Assembly (NCBI RefSeq): GCF_014643175.1
Contig: NZ_BMJH01000001.1
Span: 1,662,209-1,726,208 of the forward strand
Length of the DNA: 64,000 bases
Source of the DNA: Hoyosella rhizosphaerae
Lineage (GTDB): Bacteria > Actinomycetota > Actinomycetes > Mycobacteriales > Mycobacteriaceae
Direction of reading: 5' to 3'
Shown: one piece after another, positions 29,031-39,805 of the stretch
Layout of the letters: the number at the start of each line of letters is the position of its first letter
Numbering within the stretch: position 1 is the first letter of the stretch
Notes under the pieces: model-generated
What the model saw: the letters and a program-made list of their open reading frames with translations, nothing else
What the model was told of the DNA's origin: nothing
The model's database searches: none
Translations under genes and position numbers: made by a program

Positions 29031-29792
29031 ATGCGAGGTTCCACAGCATCCGAACCCACCACCAGATCAGCTTGGAAAATCGCTGTTCCGGTTGTGTGTG
29101 TCCTAGCTGGCGTCATGCTTGCGACGGCGCACTCGGCTTCGCAAGGCGGCGAACTGCGCAGTCTAACCCCGTCACGTTTGCCCAATCTTGTCCGTGAAGT
29201 TCAGCACAACACTGAGCATATGCAATTGAGGCGCGACGAACTTGCGGCAATCATTTCCGAGACGCAAGCCGATATCGGAATGACAGACGTGGATGTTGCA
29301 CAAACTCTCAGCGATATCCGAGCACTTCGCGAGCCAGGCGTATTTAGTGCACAGCAAGGTTCAGGGATTGTTGTCACACTGACAGATGCCGCCCGTGACC
29401 AGCAGGGAAACTATCCGTCGGGTGCTTCGCCTGATGATCTCGTAGTGCACCAGCAAGATATGCAAAGCGTTCTCAACGCGCTGTGGGCGGGCGGTGCGAC
29501 CGCAATCCAAGTGCAAGACCAACGGCTCACTGCGTGGAGCGCACCACGCTGCATCGGCAACACACTGCTACTTCACGGACGGGCATACAGTCCGCCATAT
29601 GTCATTTCCGCCGTCGGTGATCCAGACAGCCTGGGTGAGGCCCTCGATGCGGCGCCAGGTGTCCGCCTCTACCGCCAATACGCAGCTCGCTACGGACTCG
29701 GTTATGACGTCAACGAATCCGAAGATCTCACCATCGTTGCCCACGAAGAACCGTTGAGGCTGCGTTACGCATCGCCGCTCGAACCTCAGTAG
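29031..29792 (+). CDS. DUF881 family protein (Rv0012-like)
   Basis: A 253-residue protein with an N-terminal membrane anchor (IAVPVVCVLAGVMLATA, about 17-33) and an extracytoplasmic DUF881 domain: GVFSAQQGSGIVVTLTDA, DDLVVHQQDMQSVLNALWAGGA and RCIGNTLLLHG are family hallmarks. A short coiled-coil stretch lies between them. AAGG precedes the ATG. Located between crgA and pabA exactly as in mycobacteria, which suggests a cell-envelope or division role, but no activity is known. Confidence 0.92.
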   Translation: MRGSTASEPTTRSAWKIAVPVVCVLAGVMLATAHSASQGGELRSLTPSRLPNLVREVQHNTEHMQLRRDELAAIISETQADIGMTDVDVAQTLSDIRALREPGVFSAQQGSGIVVTLTDAARDQQGNYPSGASPDDLVVHQQDMQSVLNALWAGGATAIQVQDQRLTAWSAPRCIGNTLLLHGRAYSPPYVISAVGDPDSLGEALDAAPGVRLYRQYAARYGLGYDVNESEDLTIVAHEEPLRLRYASPLEPQ

Positions 29793-29808
29793 CCGGTACT
29801 CTACCCAT

Positions 29809-30477
29809 ATGCGGATTCTCGTCGTCGACAACTACGACAGCTTTGTGTTCAACCTCGTGCAATACCTTGGCCAACTTGGTGTTGAAGCTGATGTATGGCG
29901 CAATGATGACGAGCGGCTCCGCGAACGTGCGCAACTGCACCAGCACGCTCGAAGCTACGACGGGATTCTGCTCAGCCCAGGCCCAGGCACACCCCAGCGA
30001 GCCGGCGCAACGATTCCGTTTGTGGAAGTCGCTGCGGAGGAGCGCACGCCGCTCCTCGGAGTGTGCCTTGGACATCAGGCCATCGGTGCTGCTTTTGGCG
30101 GTGTCGTGGAGCGTGCTCCTGAGTTGTTGCACGGCAAGACGTCGCTAGTAAACCACAATGGTCGCGGTGTTCTAGCCGGGCTTCCCAACCCATTTACCGC
30201 CACGCGCTATCACTCGCTGACCATTCGCCCTGACACGGTTCCTGACACTCTGGAAGTGACCGGCACGACGGATACCGGAATCATCATGGGTGTCCAGCAC
30301 AAAGAATTGCCCATCCATGGTGTTCAATTCCACCCCGAATCAGTGCTTACTCAAGGTGGTCACCGAATGCTTGCTAACTGGTTGACGATCTGTGGTGAGA
30401 GCCCACGCGACGGATTGGTTGAGCAGCTTGAAGCTGACATGGTGACAGCGCTTGGATCGGCACTTTCGCACACCTGA
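29809..30477 (+). CDS. pabA: Glutamine amidotransferase, PabA/TrpG type
   Basis: Supplies ammonia from glutamine to aminodeoxychorismate synthase or anthranilate synthase. The 222-residue class I amidotransferase has the nucleophile Cys86 in GVCLGHQ and His175/Glu177 in FHPES. SPGPGTPQRAGA is also typical. Position after DUF881 and convergent with pknB corresponds to Rv0013 (named trpG or pabA), and no trp genes are nearby. PabA (folate) is therefore my preferred reading, but the sequence does not separate the two. Only 4 bp lie between its stop and that of pknB, with no terminator. Confidence 0.9.
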   Translation: MRILVVDNYDSFVFNLVQYLGQLGVEADVWRNDDERLRERAQLHQHARSYDGILLSPGPGTPQRAGATIPFVEVAAEERTPLLGVCLGHQAIGAAFGGVVERAPELLHGKTSLVNHNGRGVLAGLPNPFTATRYHSLTIRPDTVPDTLEVTGTTDTGIIMGVQHKELPIHGVQFHPESVLTQGGHRMLANWLTICGESPRDGLVEQLEADMVTALGSALSHT

Positions 30478-30481
30478 TCGG

Positions 30482-32353
30482 TTAGCGGGGGATTCCGAGT
30501 TCGCCAACCTCGACGGAAATTGGGTCATTACGGCCGATAGTTGACCCCGGCGATTGCTGCTGCGACATGATGCGGCCAACTTCAGCTGGGTTCAGGGTTG
30601 GTCGCCGGGTTTCGATCAAGCCTTCGCCCGACCACCCCGCTCCACGCAATGCCTGGAGCGCCTCGGCTGGCCTACTGCCCATGAGGTTAGGCATCTGCAT
30701 CTGCGAGCCATTCGACACCTGCAAAGTCACCGTTGTCCCCAGCGTGGCTTGAGTTCCGCCCGTTGGTGCCATTTCCACGACTGTATTGACCGGTGAGTCG
30801 GAGTCAATCTGGTCAACAGAGACTTCGAACCCTGAAGCCCGAAGGTTTGCGACAGCAATCTCCTCATTCTGCCCGGTGACGTCGGGGACTCGGACGAGAT
30901 CAGGACCCGTCCCGACAGTTACGCGAACAGCCGCCCCGACCGTGACGCTGACCTCAGGTGATGGATTCTGCCGAATAATCAAATCACGCTCAGCATTGGA
31001 CGACGATGCGAGTTCAATTTCGTCGACGAGTTCGAGACCCGCGTCGCGCAATAATTCTTCAGCTTCGTCAATTGTTAATCCCACAAGGCTGGGTACAGGG
31101 ACCCGTCCAGGACCGCTAGAAACGAACACTGTGATCCTAGTGCCGGCCTCCACCTCGGCCCCCGACGGTGGTTCCGTGCCGATGACTGCGCCCTCAGGCA
31201 CAGACACATCTGGCTGCGCCTCGGTGTAGACGTCGAACCCTAGCTGCCTCAGCTGGTTTTGAGCATCCGCTGACGACAGACTCACTACAGCTGGCACCGT
31301 CACCATATCGGTTTCTGCAGTCTCGCTTGCCCACCAAAAGTACGATCCCACAGCTGCAAAAGCCAGAAGAAGAAGGAGAATCAGGGCGATCCAGCCGCCT
31401 CGTTGTCGGTGCTCACGATCCTCAGTGGGAATGAATTCGCTCATTCCAGGTTCTGATAACCCGATGATGGTGGTTCGTTCCGCATCCGTCATTATTGTCG
31501 GAGCGCTAGTTTTTCGCCCCTCCAAAGCATTGAGCAAATCGGTACGCATCTCGCCGGCGTGCTGGTATCGGTTGGCGGGATTCTTGCTCATCGCCTTCAA
31601 TATGATGGCGTCGAGGGCTCGCGGAACCGACGGATTCACCTTTGACGGCTGAACTGGGTCTTCTTTGACGTGTTGATAAGCAACCGAAACTGGAGTGTCG
31701 CCGGTGAATGGCGGTTCACCGGTCGCTACCTCGTAGAGCACGCACCCTAGTGAGTAGATGTCAGATCGAGCATCTACTTTCTCCCCGCGTGCCTGTTCAG
31801 GCGAAAGATAATGTGCGGTGCCGATGACGGTAGCGGTCTGAGTAACCGAATTCGTCGCATCAGATATTGCACGGCTAATACCGAAGTCCATGACCTTCAC
31901 AGCGCCAGAATGCGACACCATAATGTTTGCGGGCTTTACGTCACGGTGGATGATTCCGTTGGTGTGGCTGAACTCCAATGCGGTGCACACTTCAGCAATG
32001 ACGCGCATTGCGTAGTCAGGTTCCATCGGCCCGCTTGCGCGTACTAGATCGCGAAGAGTGTCGCCTTCGACGATTTCCATCACGATATAAGGCAAAGGAC
32101 CTAGGTCGGTTTCTGCCTCGCCGGTGTCATACACTGCGACAATCGTCGAGTTGTTCAGCGATGCAGCGTTCTGCGCCTCCCGACGAAACCGCAGGTAGAA
32201 GGTTGGATCGCGGGCAAGGTCAGGTCGCAGAACTTTAATTGCGACGTCGCGTTGGAGCCGGCGATCGTGGGCTCGATGAACCTCGGACATTCCTCCGAAA
32301 CCGATGGTTTCGCCGAGTTCATACCGCCCAGACAACTCCCGTGGAGTGATCAT
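30482..32353 (-). CDS. pknB: Ser/Thr protein kinase PknB with PASTA domains
   Basis: Senses cell-wall state (muropeptides or lipid II) and phosphorylates cell-wall and division regulators including CwlM and FHA proteins. The 623-residue protein has Lys40, catalytic Asp138 in HRDVKP, DFG at 156-158 and activation-loop Thr171 and Thr173, the same numbering as M. tuberculosis PknB. One transmembrane helix (~320-341) is followed by four extracytoplasmic PASTA repeats (about 350-415, 417-486, 487-555, 556-620). Starts with a 4-bp overlap on pknA; last gene of the operon. Confidence 0.98.
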   Translation of the reverse strand: MITPRELSGRYELGETIGFGGMSEVHRAHDRRLQRDVAIKVLRPDLARDPTFYLRFRREAQNAASLNNSTIVAVYDTGEAETDLGPLPYIVMEIVEGDTLRDLVRASGPMEPDYAMRVIAEVCTALEFSHTNGIIHRDVKPANIMVSHSGAVKVMDFGISRAISDATNSVTQTATVIGTAHYLSPEQARGEKVDARSDIYSLGCVLYEVATGEPPFTGDTPVSVAYQHVKEDPVQPSKVNPSVPRALDAIILKAMSKNPANRYQHAGEMRTDLLNALEGRKTSAPTIMTDAERTTIIGLSEPGMSEFIPTEDREHRQRGGWIALILLLLLAFAAVGSYFWWASETAETDMVTVPAVVSLSSADAQNQLRQLGFDVYTEAQPDVSVPEGAVIGTEPPSGAEVEAGTRITVFVSSGPGRVPVPSLVGLTIDEAEELLRDAGLELVDEIELASSSNAERDLIIRQNPSPEVSVTVGAAVRVTVGTGPDLVRVPDVTGQNEEIAVANLRASGFEVSVDQIDSDSPVNTVVEMAPTGGTQATLGTTVTLQVSNGSQMQMPNLMGSRPAEALQALRGAGWSGEGLIETRRPTLNPAEVGRIMSQQQSPGSTIGRNDPISVEVGELGIPR

Positions 32354-33795
32354 GGTTCGGGGACTTCCGGAGCCTCAGGCAATAGCGTTTCGTCAATTAC
32401 AGGGATTTCGTCTGGGAAAATGCGGTTGGCGCTGTTGCCGCGACCGGGGAGGATCCGCGATAGGGGACCGTTCTCGGTGGTGACATCGTTTGTCGGTTCG
32501 TCAGGCTCGGTGGTCTCGTCAGGTTCGTCGGGCTCCGTGGTCTCAGGCGGGGTCGTTACCACCGGTTCAGTCGTGGGATCTGGAGTCTCAACTGGGGGTT
32601 CCGGAATGGGTTCTGGTTCCACAGTTTCCACGGGTGGTTGCGTTGGCGGAGCGACTGGTACCCGGTTATCGAGCATGTTGCTTACCAGCAGAATTGCAGT
32701 GGTGATGCCGACAAGGACGAAGATTGCGGCAGCTCCCCATGCGAGGATTTTCTGCCCTGTGGAGAAGCCAGTCTCGGGCGGCGGTGCGTAAGCGTAAGAA
32801 TTCGCACCGTAAGAATTCGCGCCATAGCCTCGGTAGGCGACCGTTTGGTTGGCAAGCTGAGGCCGTTGTGTGGTCGGCAAGACCTGGGTTGATGCCGGTG
32901 TTGCCATGGGAACAATCGCCTGAAAACCCCCGCTTTTAGCGCCCCTTGGGTCATCTGGTTGTCGTCCAGCGCGGGCATCAGCAACCGCTGCCGCGAAGCT
33001 ACCACCGTCTTTGTACCGAGTCTTTGGATCCTTAGACAGGGCGACGTCGATGAGTGTTCGCACTTCCTTTGGCACATCACCCGGAAGCGGTGGTGGTGTC
33101 TCGTGAATGTGCTTCATCGCCACGGTGAGTACGCCTTCGCCAACAAATGGCCGCCTACCGGCGATAGCTTCGTACCCGACAATTCCGAGGGAATAAACAT
33201 CGCTAGCTGAAGTTGCTGGTTGACCCGAAGCTTGTTCGGGCGAAATGTACTGCGCGGTACCCATCACATGGCCTGTACGAGTTACAGGCGCAGCGTCGAC
33301 TGCCTTCGCAATGCCGAAATCCGTGATCTTCACTTGACCTGACGGCGTGATAAGGATGTTTCCAGGCTTTACATCTCGGTGTACCAAGCCGGCGTCGTGT
33401 GCGACTTGTAGTGCTTTGCCTGTCTGCTCCAGCATGTCGAGGGCGAGTGGAAGTGGGATACTTCCCATTCGTGCAAGGACTGTATTGAGTGGTTCCCCGT
33501 TGACGAGTTCCATCACTAGGTAGGCAATTGCACGATCGTCATCGTCGTGAGTTTCGCCGTAGTCGAAAACACTTGCGATGCTCGGATGGTGAAGCTGCGC
33601 GGTCGTTTTTGCCTCAGCCCGGAACCGTATGAGAAATTCAGAATCCGACGAGACCTCGGGTTTGACAACCTTTACCGCAACACGACGATCGAGGCGAGTG
33701 TCGAGTGCTTCCCACACTTCACCCATGCCGCCGCTGGCGATAAATCGTTGTAGCCGATAACGATCGGCGATGATCGTCCCACTGTGAAGTGTCAT
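32350..33795 (-). CDS. pknA: Ser/Thr protein kinase PknA
   Basis: Kinase that works with PknB in control of growth, division and shape. The 481-residue protein has Lys42, HRDVKPGN (Asp141), DFG 159-161 and activation-loop Thr172/Thr174. A juxtamembrane region with the tandem [12 protein letters not shown] is followed by a transmembrane helix (~350-374). The outside tail of about 105 residues is Pro/Glu/Thr-rich, with repeated TTEPDEP units, and ends in an acidic sequence. No PASTA domain. Two bp after pbpA and overlapping pknB by 4 bp. Confidence 0.97.
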   Translation of the reverse strand: MTLHSGTIIADRYRLQRFIASGGMGEVWEALDTRLDRRVAVKVVKPEVSSDSEFLIRFRAEAKTTAQLHHPSIASVFDYGETHDDDDRAIAYLVMELVNGEPLNTVLARMGSIPLPLALDMLEQTGKALQVAHDAGLVHRDVKPGNILITPSGQVKITDFGIAKAVDAAPVTRTGHVMGTAQYISPEQASGQPATSASDVYSLGIVGYEAIAGRRPFVGEGVLTVAMKHIHETPPPLPGDVPKEVRTLIDVALSKDPKTRYKDGGSFAAAVADARAGRQPDDPRGAKSGGFQAIVPMATPASTQVLPTTQRPQLANQTVAYRGYGANSYGANSYAYAPPPETGFSTGQKILAWGAAAIFVLVGITTAILLVSNMLDNRVPVAPPTQPPVETVEPEPIPEPPVETPDPTTEPVVTTPPETTEPDEPDETTEPDEPTNDVTTENGPLSRILPGRGNSANRIFPDEIPVIDETLLPEAPEVPEP

Positions 33796-33797
33796 GC

Positions 33798-35285
33798 TTA
33801 GCCCCCCTGCAACGCGGCCCGTATCACAGCCCGTCCGATTGGCGCCGCCACAGAGCCACCGGTAGCGGCCAGTGATCTATCGCCACCGTCCTCCACTATG
33901 ACAGCAACTGCTACCCGCGGATTCTCAGCGGGCGCGAAGGCAATGTACCAGGCGTGTGGTGGTGTGTTCCGAGGGTCAGTGCCGTGTTCGGCTGTTCCGG
34001 TTTTTGATGCGATCTGTACCCCTGGCACCGCACCGGCACCTGTTGTATTGAGCTCTGATGCAATCATCATTTGCGTCAGTGTCTCAGCTATTGCTGGGGA
34101 AATCGCACGCTGCACTTCGGTGGGTTGCGCTGAGGACAATACTGACAAGTTGGGACCCTGCAATTGATGCACCAGTTGCGGTTCCAACCGCATGCCGCCG
34201 TTTGCCACTGTTGCTGCAATAACAGCATTCTGTAGCGGTGTAAGCGCTACGTCGCGTTGACCAATGCTTGATTGGCCGAGCGCTGCTGAATCGTCAATTT
34301 CTCCCACTGTGGAGGGAGCGACCCGCAGGGGTATATCCCACTCGCCGCTGTCGATACCGAAAGCAGAAGCGGTGTCCTTCAACGCCGAAGTTCCTGTTGC
34401 GATTCCCATTTCGACGAAAGCAGTGTTGCAGGACAAGCGGAAGGCGTTAAACAGTGTCGTGGACGCGCCACCGCCGCAGGTGGCACCGCCGTAGTTTTGC
34501 AATGTCGTGTTTGTGCCGGGAAGCGTGTACTGCGCGGCGGCGGTGAACTGATCGTTCGGCGTCACTCCTGAAGCAAGTGCGGCAGCGGTCGAAACGACTT
34601 TGAACGTCGACCCGGGCGGATACGTGCTCTGCGCCGCACGATTGAGCATCGGGTTTCGGGGATCCGCCTGTAGTTCGTCCCACGCCCCTTGGCTGATGCT
34701 TGAGTCATGGTTAGCGAGCGGATTCGGGTCGTAGCTTGGCGCGCTAGCCATGGCTAAAATTTCGCCAGTCGATGGCTCGATCGCGACAACCGAGCCGGCG
34801 TAACCACGACTAGCCAGTTCGTCGTACGCCACCTGCTGTACGAACGGTTGAAGTGTTGTTACGACGTTCCCGCCGCGTGGATCACGGCCCGTGATCAAGT
34901 CGAGCAATCTTCTGCCGAAGAGTTGATCGTCCGATCCATTGAGAATGGAATCTTCTGCATTCTCAAGTCCAGACGTTCTGAACTGCATCGAGTAGAACCC
35001 GGTAATTGGGGCAAATGCTTCTGGACTATTCGGATTACCGGGTTGCGCCGGATATGTCCGCTGATAGCGGAAGCGAGAATCAATGGGTATGGACGATGCC
35101 AGTACCTGTCCGGCCGCGGAGATTTGTCCCCGATGGCGCGCGAACTCGTCGAGCAACACCCGCGAATTGAACGGGTTAGCTCGTAGTTCGTCAGCCTTAA
35201 AAACCTGAACATACGCGGCGTTGCCGATGAGTAGAGCGACCATCACCATTACCGCTAGAGCCGCGCGCTTGAGTGGGGTGTTCAT
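33798..35285 (-). CDS. pbpA: Penicillin-binding protein PbpA (transpeptidase)
   Basis: Class B penicillin-binding protein that cross-links peptidoglycan with the SEDS glycosyltransferase RodA. The 495-residue protein has an N-terminal membrane anchor (~8-27), a dimerisation/linker region, and the transpeptidase domain with Ser226-TFK229, SCN in [11 protein letters not shown], and SKTGTAEHG. Starts with a 4-bp overlap on rodA. This is the mycobacterial rodA-pbpA pair of the pknAB operon. Confidence 0.97.
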   Translation of the reverse strand: MNTPLKRAALAVMVMVALLIGNAAYVQVFKADELRANPFNSRVLLDEFARHRGQISAAGQVLASSIPIDSRFRYQRTYPAQPGNPNSPEAFAPITGFYSMQFRTSGLENAEDSILNGSDDQLFGRRLLDLITGRDPRGGNVVTTLQPFVQQVAYDELASRGYAGSVVAIEPSTGEILAMASAPSYDPNPLANHDSSISQGAWDELQADPRNPMLNRAAQSTYPPGSTFKVVSTAAALASGVTPNDQFTAAAQYTLPGTNTTLQNYGGATCGGGASTTLFNAFRLSCNTAFVEMGIATGTSALKDTASAFGIDSGEWDIPLRVAPSTVGEIDDSAALGQSSIGQRDVALTPLQNAVIAATVANGGMRLEPQLVHQLQGPNLSVLSSAQPTEVQRAISPAIAETLTQMMIASELNTTGAGAVPGVQIASKTGTAEHGTDPRNTPPHAWYIAFAPAENPRVAVAVIVEDGGDRSLAATGGSVAAPIGRAVIRAALQGG

Positions 35286-36724
35286 AGCTTCTTCACCATC
35301 GCTGTCGGTGCATCAGCTAGTGGGGGAGGAGTGGCCTTTTTCTTGGTTTCACTGTGTGGTGCTCGTGCTGAATGGGAAATGAGCAACAAAATGGCAACCA
35401 GAATGTAGTTGGCGAGCAGGGACGAACCTCCGTACGACAAGAATGGTGTGGTCAGCCCCGTGAGCGGTATTAGTTTGGTGACGCCACCAACGACAACAAA
35501 AACCTGCACCGCCAAAATGAACGAGAGACCGGCGGCAAGGAGTTTGCCAAAGCTGTCTCGAACAGCGATGGCCGCACGGAAACCTCGAATAGAAATGATC
35601 AAGTACATCAGCAATACAGCGGTGACTCCGATGAGCCCGAGTTCCTCGCCGATCGTGGCGACGATGAAATCAGTTTTTGCGAACGGCACTGAGTCCGGTC
35701 GTCCGCTTCCGAGTCCAGTTCCCGCTAGTCCACCAGTTGCCAGGCCGAACAGTGAGTTCGAAATTTGAAAGCCGGTAGAGAAGTAGTCGTCGAAGGGATC
35801 TAGCCAGGTGTGGACACGAATCCTGACGTGTCCGAAAAGGAAATATGCGCAGGTAGCCCCCACCATGAAGATGGCCGCACCAATGACTACCCAGCCGACG
35901 CGTTCAGTCGCGATATACATGAGGACCAGGACTGTTGAGTACAACAGGAGCGACATACCGAGGTCTGTTTGAAAGACAAGGATCGCGAGCGCTATTCCTG
36001 CCGCCGCGACAACTGGTGCGAGGTCTCGCAGTCGCGGAAAATCCATCCCCAGAACGTGCTTCCCAGCAGTGGTGAATAGTTCACGCTTGGCAACGAGCAG
36101 GCTGCAGATGAAAATTATGAGCAGGATCTTGGAAAACTCTGCGGGCTGGATGCTAATGAACGGCAATCGGATCCAAATTTTGGCGCCATTAACTTCAGAG
36201 ATGCTCGCTGGTAGAAAAGCTGGAAGCGCAAGGAAAACAAGACCGAAAAGCCCCACGGTGTAGCTATATCGGGCAAGCCGACGGTGATCTCGCAGCAGGA
36301 ATAGCACCGAAATGAAGACGATGATACTTACCGTCGTCCACAGGATTTGTTTTGCGGCATCTGGCGCAGGTACCGGGATTCCTGCCATGCGCGCAGCCTG
36401 CTGTTCAGCGAGATCAAGCCGGTGTATCAACACCAAACCCAACCCATTCAACAGCGCAACGATTGGCAAAATAACAGGATCGGCGTAGGGAACAAAAATG
36501 CGAACTGCTGTATGTGCGATACCGAGAAGTACTAAGTATGCAGCGCCGTATTTGAAGAAGTCGATGGTGACCGACTGCTCCATACTTGCCTGAACCAAAA
36601 TGAACGCTACCGCCACGATCGACGCGGCAAGGATGAGCAATCCGAGTTCGGCGTTCCGACTGTCGCGGCTACGCCGGTCAATTACGCCGCTGTCGGGCGA
36701 ATTCGTCTCAGAAGTACCCATCAA
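35282..36724 (-). CDS. rodA: SEDS peptidoglycan glycosyltransferase RodA
   Basis: Polymerises lipid II into glycan strands during cell elongation. The 480-residue multi-spanning membrane protein carries SEDS hallmarks: KIWIRLPFISIQPAEFSKI, LVFQTDLGMSLL (with the conserved Asp) and GLTTPFLSYGGSSLLANY. A hydrophilic N-terminus with the DRRSRDSR stretch and a short cytoplasmic C-terminus are typical of the mycobacterial form. Overlaps pstP and pbpA by 4 bp each. Confidence 0.97.
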   Translation of the reverse strand: MMGTSETNSPDSGVIDRRSRDSRNAELGLLILAASIVAVAFILVQASMEQSVTIDFFKYGAAYLVLLGIAHTAVRIFVPYADPVILPIVALLNGLGLVLIHRLDLAEQQAARMAGIPVPAPDAAKQILWTTVSIIVFISVLFLLRDHRRLARYSYTVGLFGLVFLALPAFLPASISEVNGAKIWIRLPFISIQPAEFSKILLIIFICSLLVAKRELFTTAGKHVLGMDFPRLRDLAPVVAAAGIALAILVFQTDLGMSLLLYSTVLVLMYIATERVGWVVIGAAIFMVGATCAYFLFGHVRIRVHTWLDPFDDYFSTGFQISNSLFGLATGGLAGTGLGSGRPDSVPFAKTDFIVATIGEELGLIGVTAVLLMYLIISIRGFRAAIAVRDSFGKLLAAGLSFILAVQVFVVVGGVTKLIPLTGLTTPFLSYGGSSLLANYILVAILLLISHSARAPHSETKKKATPPPLADAPTAMVKKL

Positions 36725-38127
36725 CTACTGGTCCTACACGTTGAACCTGGAATCTGCAATTGGCTAAGTTCCGGCAGGCCTATGGTGCTTTCTTCGTCTG
36801 TTTCTGTTTCGTCGTCGACACTTGGCCCCGTGGGCGCTGTCGGTGCTTGGCACAGCGGTAGCAATTCGTTGCTCAGCAACTGGTTAAGTTGCTGTTCAGC
36901 TTCGTCACGTTTTCCGGCCGGCAGCCCGATACGTACCTGCTCACGCGCTGATGGAACGAGGTCATTCAGCGTAAGAATCGAGCAGTCAACTCCGGGCGGA
37001 GCAGATTCGCCAGGGGAGACATGCGTGATGTCACCCTCGCTGTCCACACATCCGAGAGTGTCCACTTCCTGGAGCGGAATTCCTAGAAACGAACCTGACA
37101 CTCCCCGCATGATAGCGACGTGCTCGTCGGATTCGCCGACATAAAAGTTGGAACGAATAACTGTGCGGGCGACAATAACGCCAGTGACCAGCAGTATGAG
37201 GACGGCCGCTAGGGAAACCCAACGCCAAAGACGGTTCGACCTTTTTGGTTGCGTGCCATTGGGGGTCGAGCTTTCCGTAACTGTGACACGGCGTGGTTCC
37301 GCTTTTGGCGGACGCATCGCTGCTGCGCGTCCTGCCGAGGTATTAGGGAGGGGAGTGTCCTCATTTTTTCCGGACACTGCACCCGCCAGAATCGGACGGC
37401 TTTGTCCGTAGTCAACGTCAATAACGTCGGCGACGATGACTGTCACGTTGTCTGGACCACCGCTGCGGAGCGCTAGCTCGATGAGGCGATCGGCTGCCTT
37501 ATTCTGATCCCCTTCGCTAAGGGTGTTGGCGATAGTTTCTTCGCTCACAACGTCCGATAAGCCGTCGGAGCACAACAGGTATCGATCGCCCACCCGAACT
37601 TCACGCACTGTGAGAGTGAGTTCAACATCGTTGCCTGTAAGGGCGCGCATGATGAGCGACCGTTGTGGGTGGCTATGTGCCTCGTCAGCCGAGAGTTTTC
37701 CGGCGTCAACAAGTGATTGAACGTAGGTGTCATCGCGGGTTATCTGCGTTAGCGAACCATCGCGCATGAGGTACGCACGCGAGTCTCCGACGTGCACCAA
37801 ACCGAGTTTTGAACCACCAAAAAGTATCGCGGTCAGCGTGGTGCCCATGCCTTCAAGCTCGGGCTCTTCCTCAACCTGCTGTGCGATCGTTTCATTGCCT
37901 GCCCGAGTCGCTGCTGCGAGCTTCCCGATGAGGTCGCCGCCGGGTTCATCCTCATCGAGATGGGCGAGCGTTGAAATGATCAGCTGGGACGCAATTTCGC
38001 CGGCTGCGTGTCCTCCCATACCGTCAGCGAGAGCGAGAAGTCGCGCACCTGCATAAACGGAGTCTTCGTTGTTGGCGCGGACAAGCCCCCGGTCACTCCG
38101 GGCCGCGTATCGGAGGACTAGGGTCAC
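36721..38127 (-). CDS. pstP: Ser/Thr protein phosphatase PstP (PP2C family)
   Basis: Dephosphorylates PknA, PknB and their targets. The 468-residue protein has an N-terminal PP2C domain with metal-binding Asp residues in NNEDSV, ADGMGG (Asp35), SDGLSD and GGPDN (Asp226). A transmembrane helix at about 302-323 leads to an extracytoplasmic domain of ~140 residues containing three Cys, rich in acidic residues near the end (DDETETDEEST). The 4-bp overlaps with fhaB and rodA put it in the same transcript as the kinases it opposes. Confidence 0.97.
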   Translation of the reverse strand: MTLVLRYAARSDRGLVRANNEDSVYAGARLLALADGMGGHAAGEIASQLIISTLAHLDEDEPGGDLIGKLAAATRAGNETIAQQVEEEPELEGMGTTLTAILFGGSKLGLVHVGDSRAYLMRDGSLTQITRDDTYVQSLVDAGKLSADEAHSHPQRSLIMRALTGNDVELTLTVREVRVGDRYLLCSDGLSDVVSEETIANTLSEGDQNKAADRLIELALRSGGPDNVTVIVADVIDVDYGQSRPILAGAVSGKNEDTPLPNTSAGRAAAMRPPKAEPRRVTVTESSTPNGTQPKRSNRLWRWVSLAAVLILLVTGVIVARTVIRSNFYVGESDEHVAIMRGVSGSFLGIPLQEVDTLGCVDSEGDITHVSPGESAPPGVDCSILTLNDLVPSAREQVRIGLPAGKRDEAEQQLNQLLSNELLPLCQAPTAPTGPSVDDETETDEESTIGLPELSQLQIPGSTCRTSS

Positions 38128-38588
38128 GGTCTCAGCTCAATTGCGGTTTTGCCCACACGGATCGGTGTGCCGAGCGGGACTCTGACGGGCGTGGTCACTT
38201 TTGCACGATCGAGGTAGGTTCCATTCGTCGAGCCAAGATCCTCCAGATACCAATCACTACCCCGCGGCGATATTCGCGCATGCCTATTGGAGGCGTAGTC
38301 ATCGGTGAGGACGAGAGTGGAGTCGTCAGCGCGTCCGATCAAGATGGGGTTCTGGTCGAGAGTGATGCGCGTTCCCGCAAGTGCTCCGTGGGTGACAACT
38401 AATGTGTGGGCAACTTTGCTTCTTCCCAGCAATCCCCGTGACCGCTTTTGTCGTGGCGGCCGACTTGGCGCTCGAAGACCAGCACCGGCATAAATGTCGG
38501 CGCGCAAAACCCGCATTACAGCGAGGACAAAAAGCACCAGGAGAAGCAGGAAGCCGCCCCGTGTTAGTTGCAGGATAAGACCCTGCAT
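38124..38588 (-). CDS. fhaB: FHA-domain protein FhaB (FipA)
   Basis: Phosphothreonine-reading adaptor; in mycobacteria FipA links FtsZ and FtsQ under stress. The 154-residue form starts MQGLILQLTRGGFLLLLVLF, a membrane segment (~8-26), then a basic linker and a C-terminal FHA domain (GRADDSTLVLTDDYASNRHA and DLGSTNGTYLDRAKV). ATG 38588 has AGGAGG 9 nt upstream; GTG 38594 is too close. First gene of the fhaB-pstP-rodA-pbpA-pknA-pknB operon. Confidence 0.96.
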   Translation of the reverse strand: MQGLILQLTRGGFLLLLVLFVLAVMRVLRADIYAGAGLRAPSRPPRQKRSRGLLGRSKVAHTLVVTHGALAGTRITLDQNPILIGRADDSTLVLTDDYASNRHARISPRGSDWYLEDLGSTNGTYLDRAKVTTPVRVPLGTPIRVGKTAIELRP

Positions 38589-38705
38589 GAGCACACACCT
38601 CCTCTCAGCAGTTCATTGTTCGTGTGCAAAAGCCTCGCTGTCGCTCACTTTACCGACGACACAGTGCAATCACACCGCGTTGGTGGCAGTGATTCGTATG
38701 TCCCA

Positions 38706-38714
38706 TTGTCCACA
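38706..38714 (+). promoter_or_regulatory. DnaA box between fhaA and fhaB
   Basis: Perfect TTGTCCACA about 120 bp upstream of the fhaB operon start, in the 158-bp fhaA-fhaB gap. Confidence 0.5.
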
Positions 38715-38746
38715 GAACAGTCGAGCGCGGAGGTGAGACGCTTGTA

Positions 38747-39805
38747 TCAGCTGATACGTACGATTATTTCGGAGTGTCCGACACGAATTACGTCGCCGTC
38801 CGCGAGTTGCCAGACGGTGATGGGAGATCCGTTGACAGTGGTCCCGTTTGTGGACTTTAAGTCAGATACAAGGGCGAGTTGGCCGTCCCACCGAATTTCG
38901 GCATGACGACGTGAAACACCGGTATCGGGCACTCTGAACTGTGCTTCTTGGCCACGACCAATCACCGTTGCGCCTGGGCGAAGCGTCAGTGTCCGACCGC
39001 TGCCGTCGCTAAGTTCGAGGACGGCAGTCAGTGGTTGGTGAGCCCAGGTGCTTGGCCGGTGACGTGGGGGTTGCTGAATTGCGGTTTGGTCGAAGTACGT
39101 TTCCTCAGCGAAGTCAGCATCATCGTAAGTCGCGTCACCGTGGTCGGGTTCGTAGTAATTGTTTGGGTTGTGAGCCGATGCGCCGGTCGTCCTTCGAGGG
39201 GACGGATAGCCTGCACTGTCGTGCGGGCGGGCGCGACGCGAACCAAACAATTGTCGACCAAAGTTACGGACGACGTCACTTTGAGGCGTCATAGATTCTT
39301 CTCCTGATTGTTGCTGCACTTCATTTGCGGGAGCGTCGGCGTCGTACGGTGAATCAGCGTGGTTCGGTGAATTGTCGTGGTTCGGCGACCCCGGCATTGG
39401 CCACACCGAACTACTGGTAGATGAACGGTCGACATCGGGATCGCTGCTACCTGTCGCGCGGAACTGCCCGGTGTACATATCGTCGGACATTTCAAATCGC
39501 ACGCGAACACCGGCGCAGGTTTGCCAGCCCTGCTCAGTGATGTACTCACCGAGATGGCGTGCGAAAACGCGTTCGGTGAGGTCCTGGTCACTAGTGAGCC
39601 GCTCGTGATCAGATGCTCCGATTGTGACGACGTAATAGTTTGGTGCCAGCGCGTAGCCGCCATCAAGGAACTTGAGGCCATCTCCTGCGGCGCGTTGTAA
39701 TGCTGCCTGAATTTCCTGCGGGACAATTTCGCTACGAAATAGTCGAGCGAAGGCATCGCCGACGGCCTCTTCGAGTTTGCGTTCAAAACGGTCGAGCAAT
39801 CCCAC
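38747..39805 (-). CDS. fhaA: FHA-domain protein FhaA
   Basis: Adaptor that binds phosphorylated partners such as MurJ/MviN and CwlM to restrain peptidoglycan synthesis. The 352-residue protein has the N-terminal DUF3662 domain (MGLLDRFERKLEEAVGDAF to about 115), a disordered linker rich in Asp, Pro and His (with DNSPNHADSPYDADAP), and a C-terminal FHA domain (VIGRGQEAQFRVPDTGVSRR, LKSTNGTTVNGSPI). GTG start with GGGAGG upstream. Separate from the fhaB operon by 158 bp, as in mycobacteria. Confidence 0.96.
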   Translation of the reverse strand: MGLLDRFERKLEEAVGDAFARLFRSEIVPQEIQAALQRAAGDGLKFLDGGYALAPNYYVVTIGASDHERLTSDQDLTERVFARHLGEYITEQGWQTCAGVRVRFEMSDDMYTGQFRATGSSDPDVDRSSTSSSVWPMPGSPNHDNSPNHADSPYDADAPANEVQQQSGEESMTPQSDVVRNFGRQLFGSRRARPHDSAGYPSPRRTTGASAHNPNNYYEPDHGDATYDDADFAEETYFDQTAIQQPPRHRPSTWAHQPLTAVLELSDGSGRTLTLRPGATVIGRGQEAQFRVPDTGVSRRHAEIRWDGQLALVSDLKSTNGTTVNGSPITVWQLADGDVIRVGHSEIIVRIS

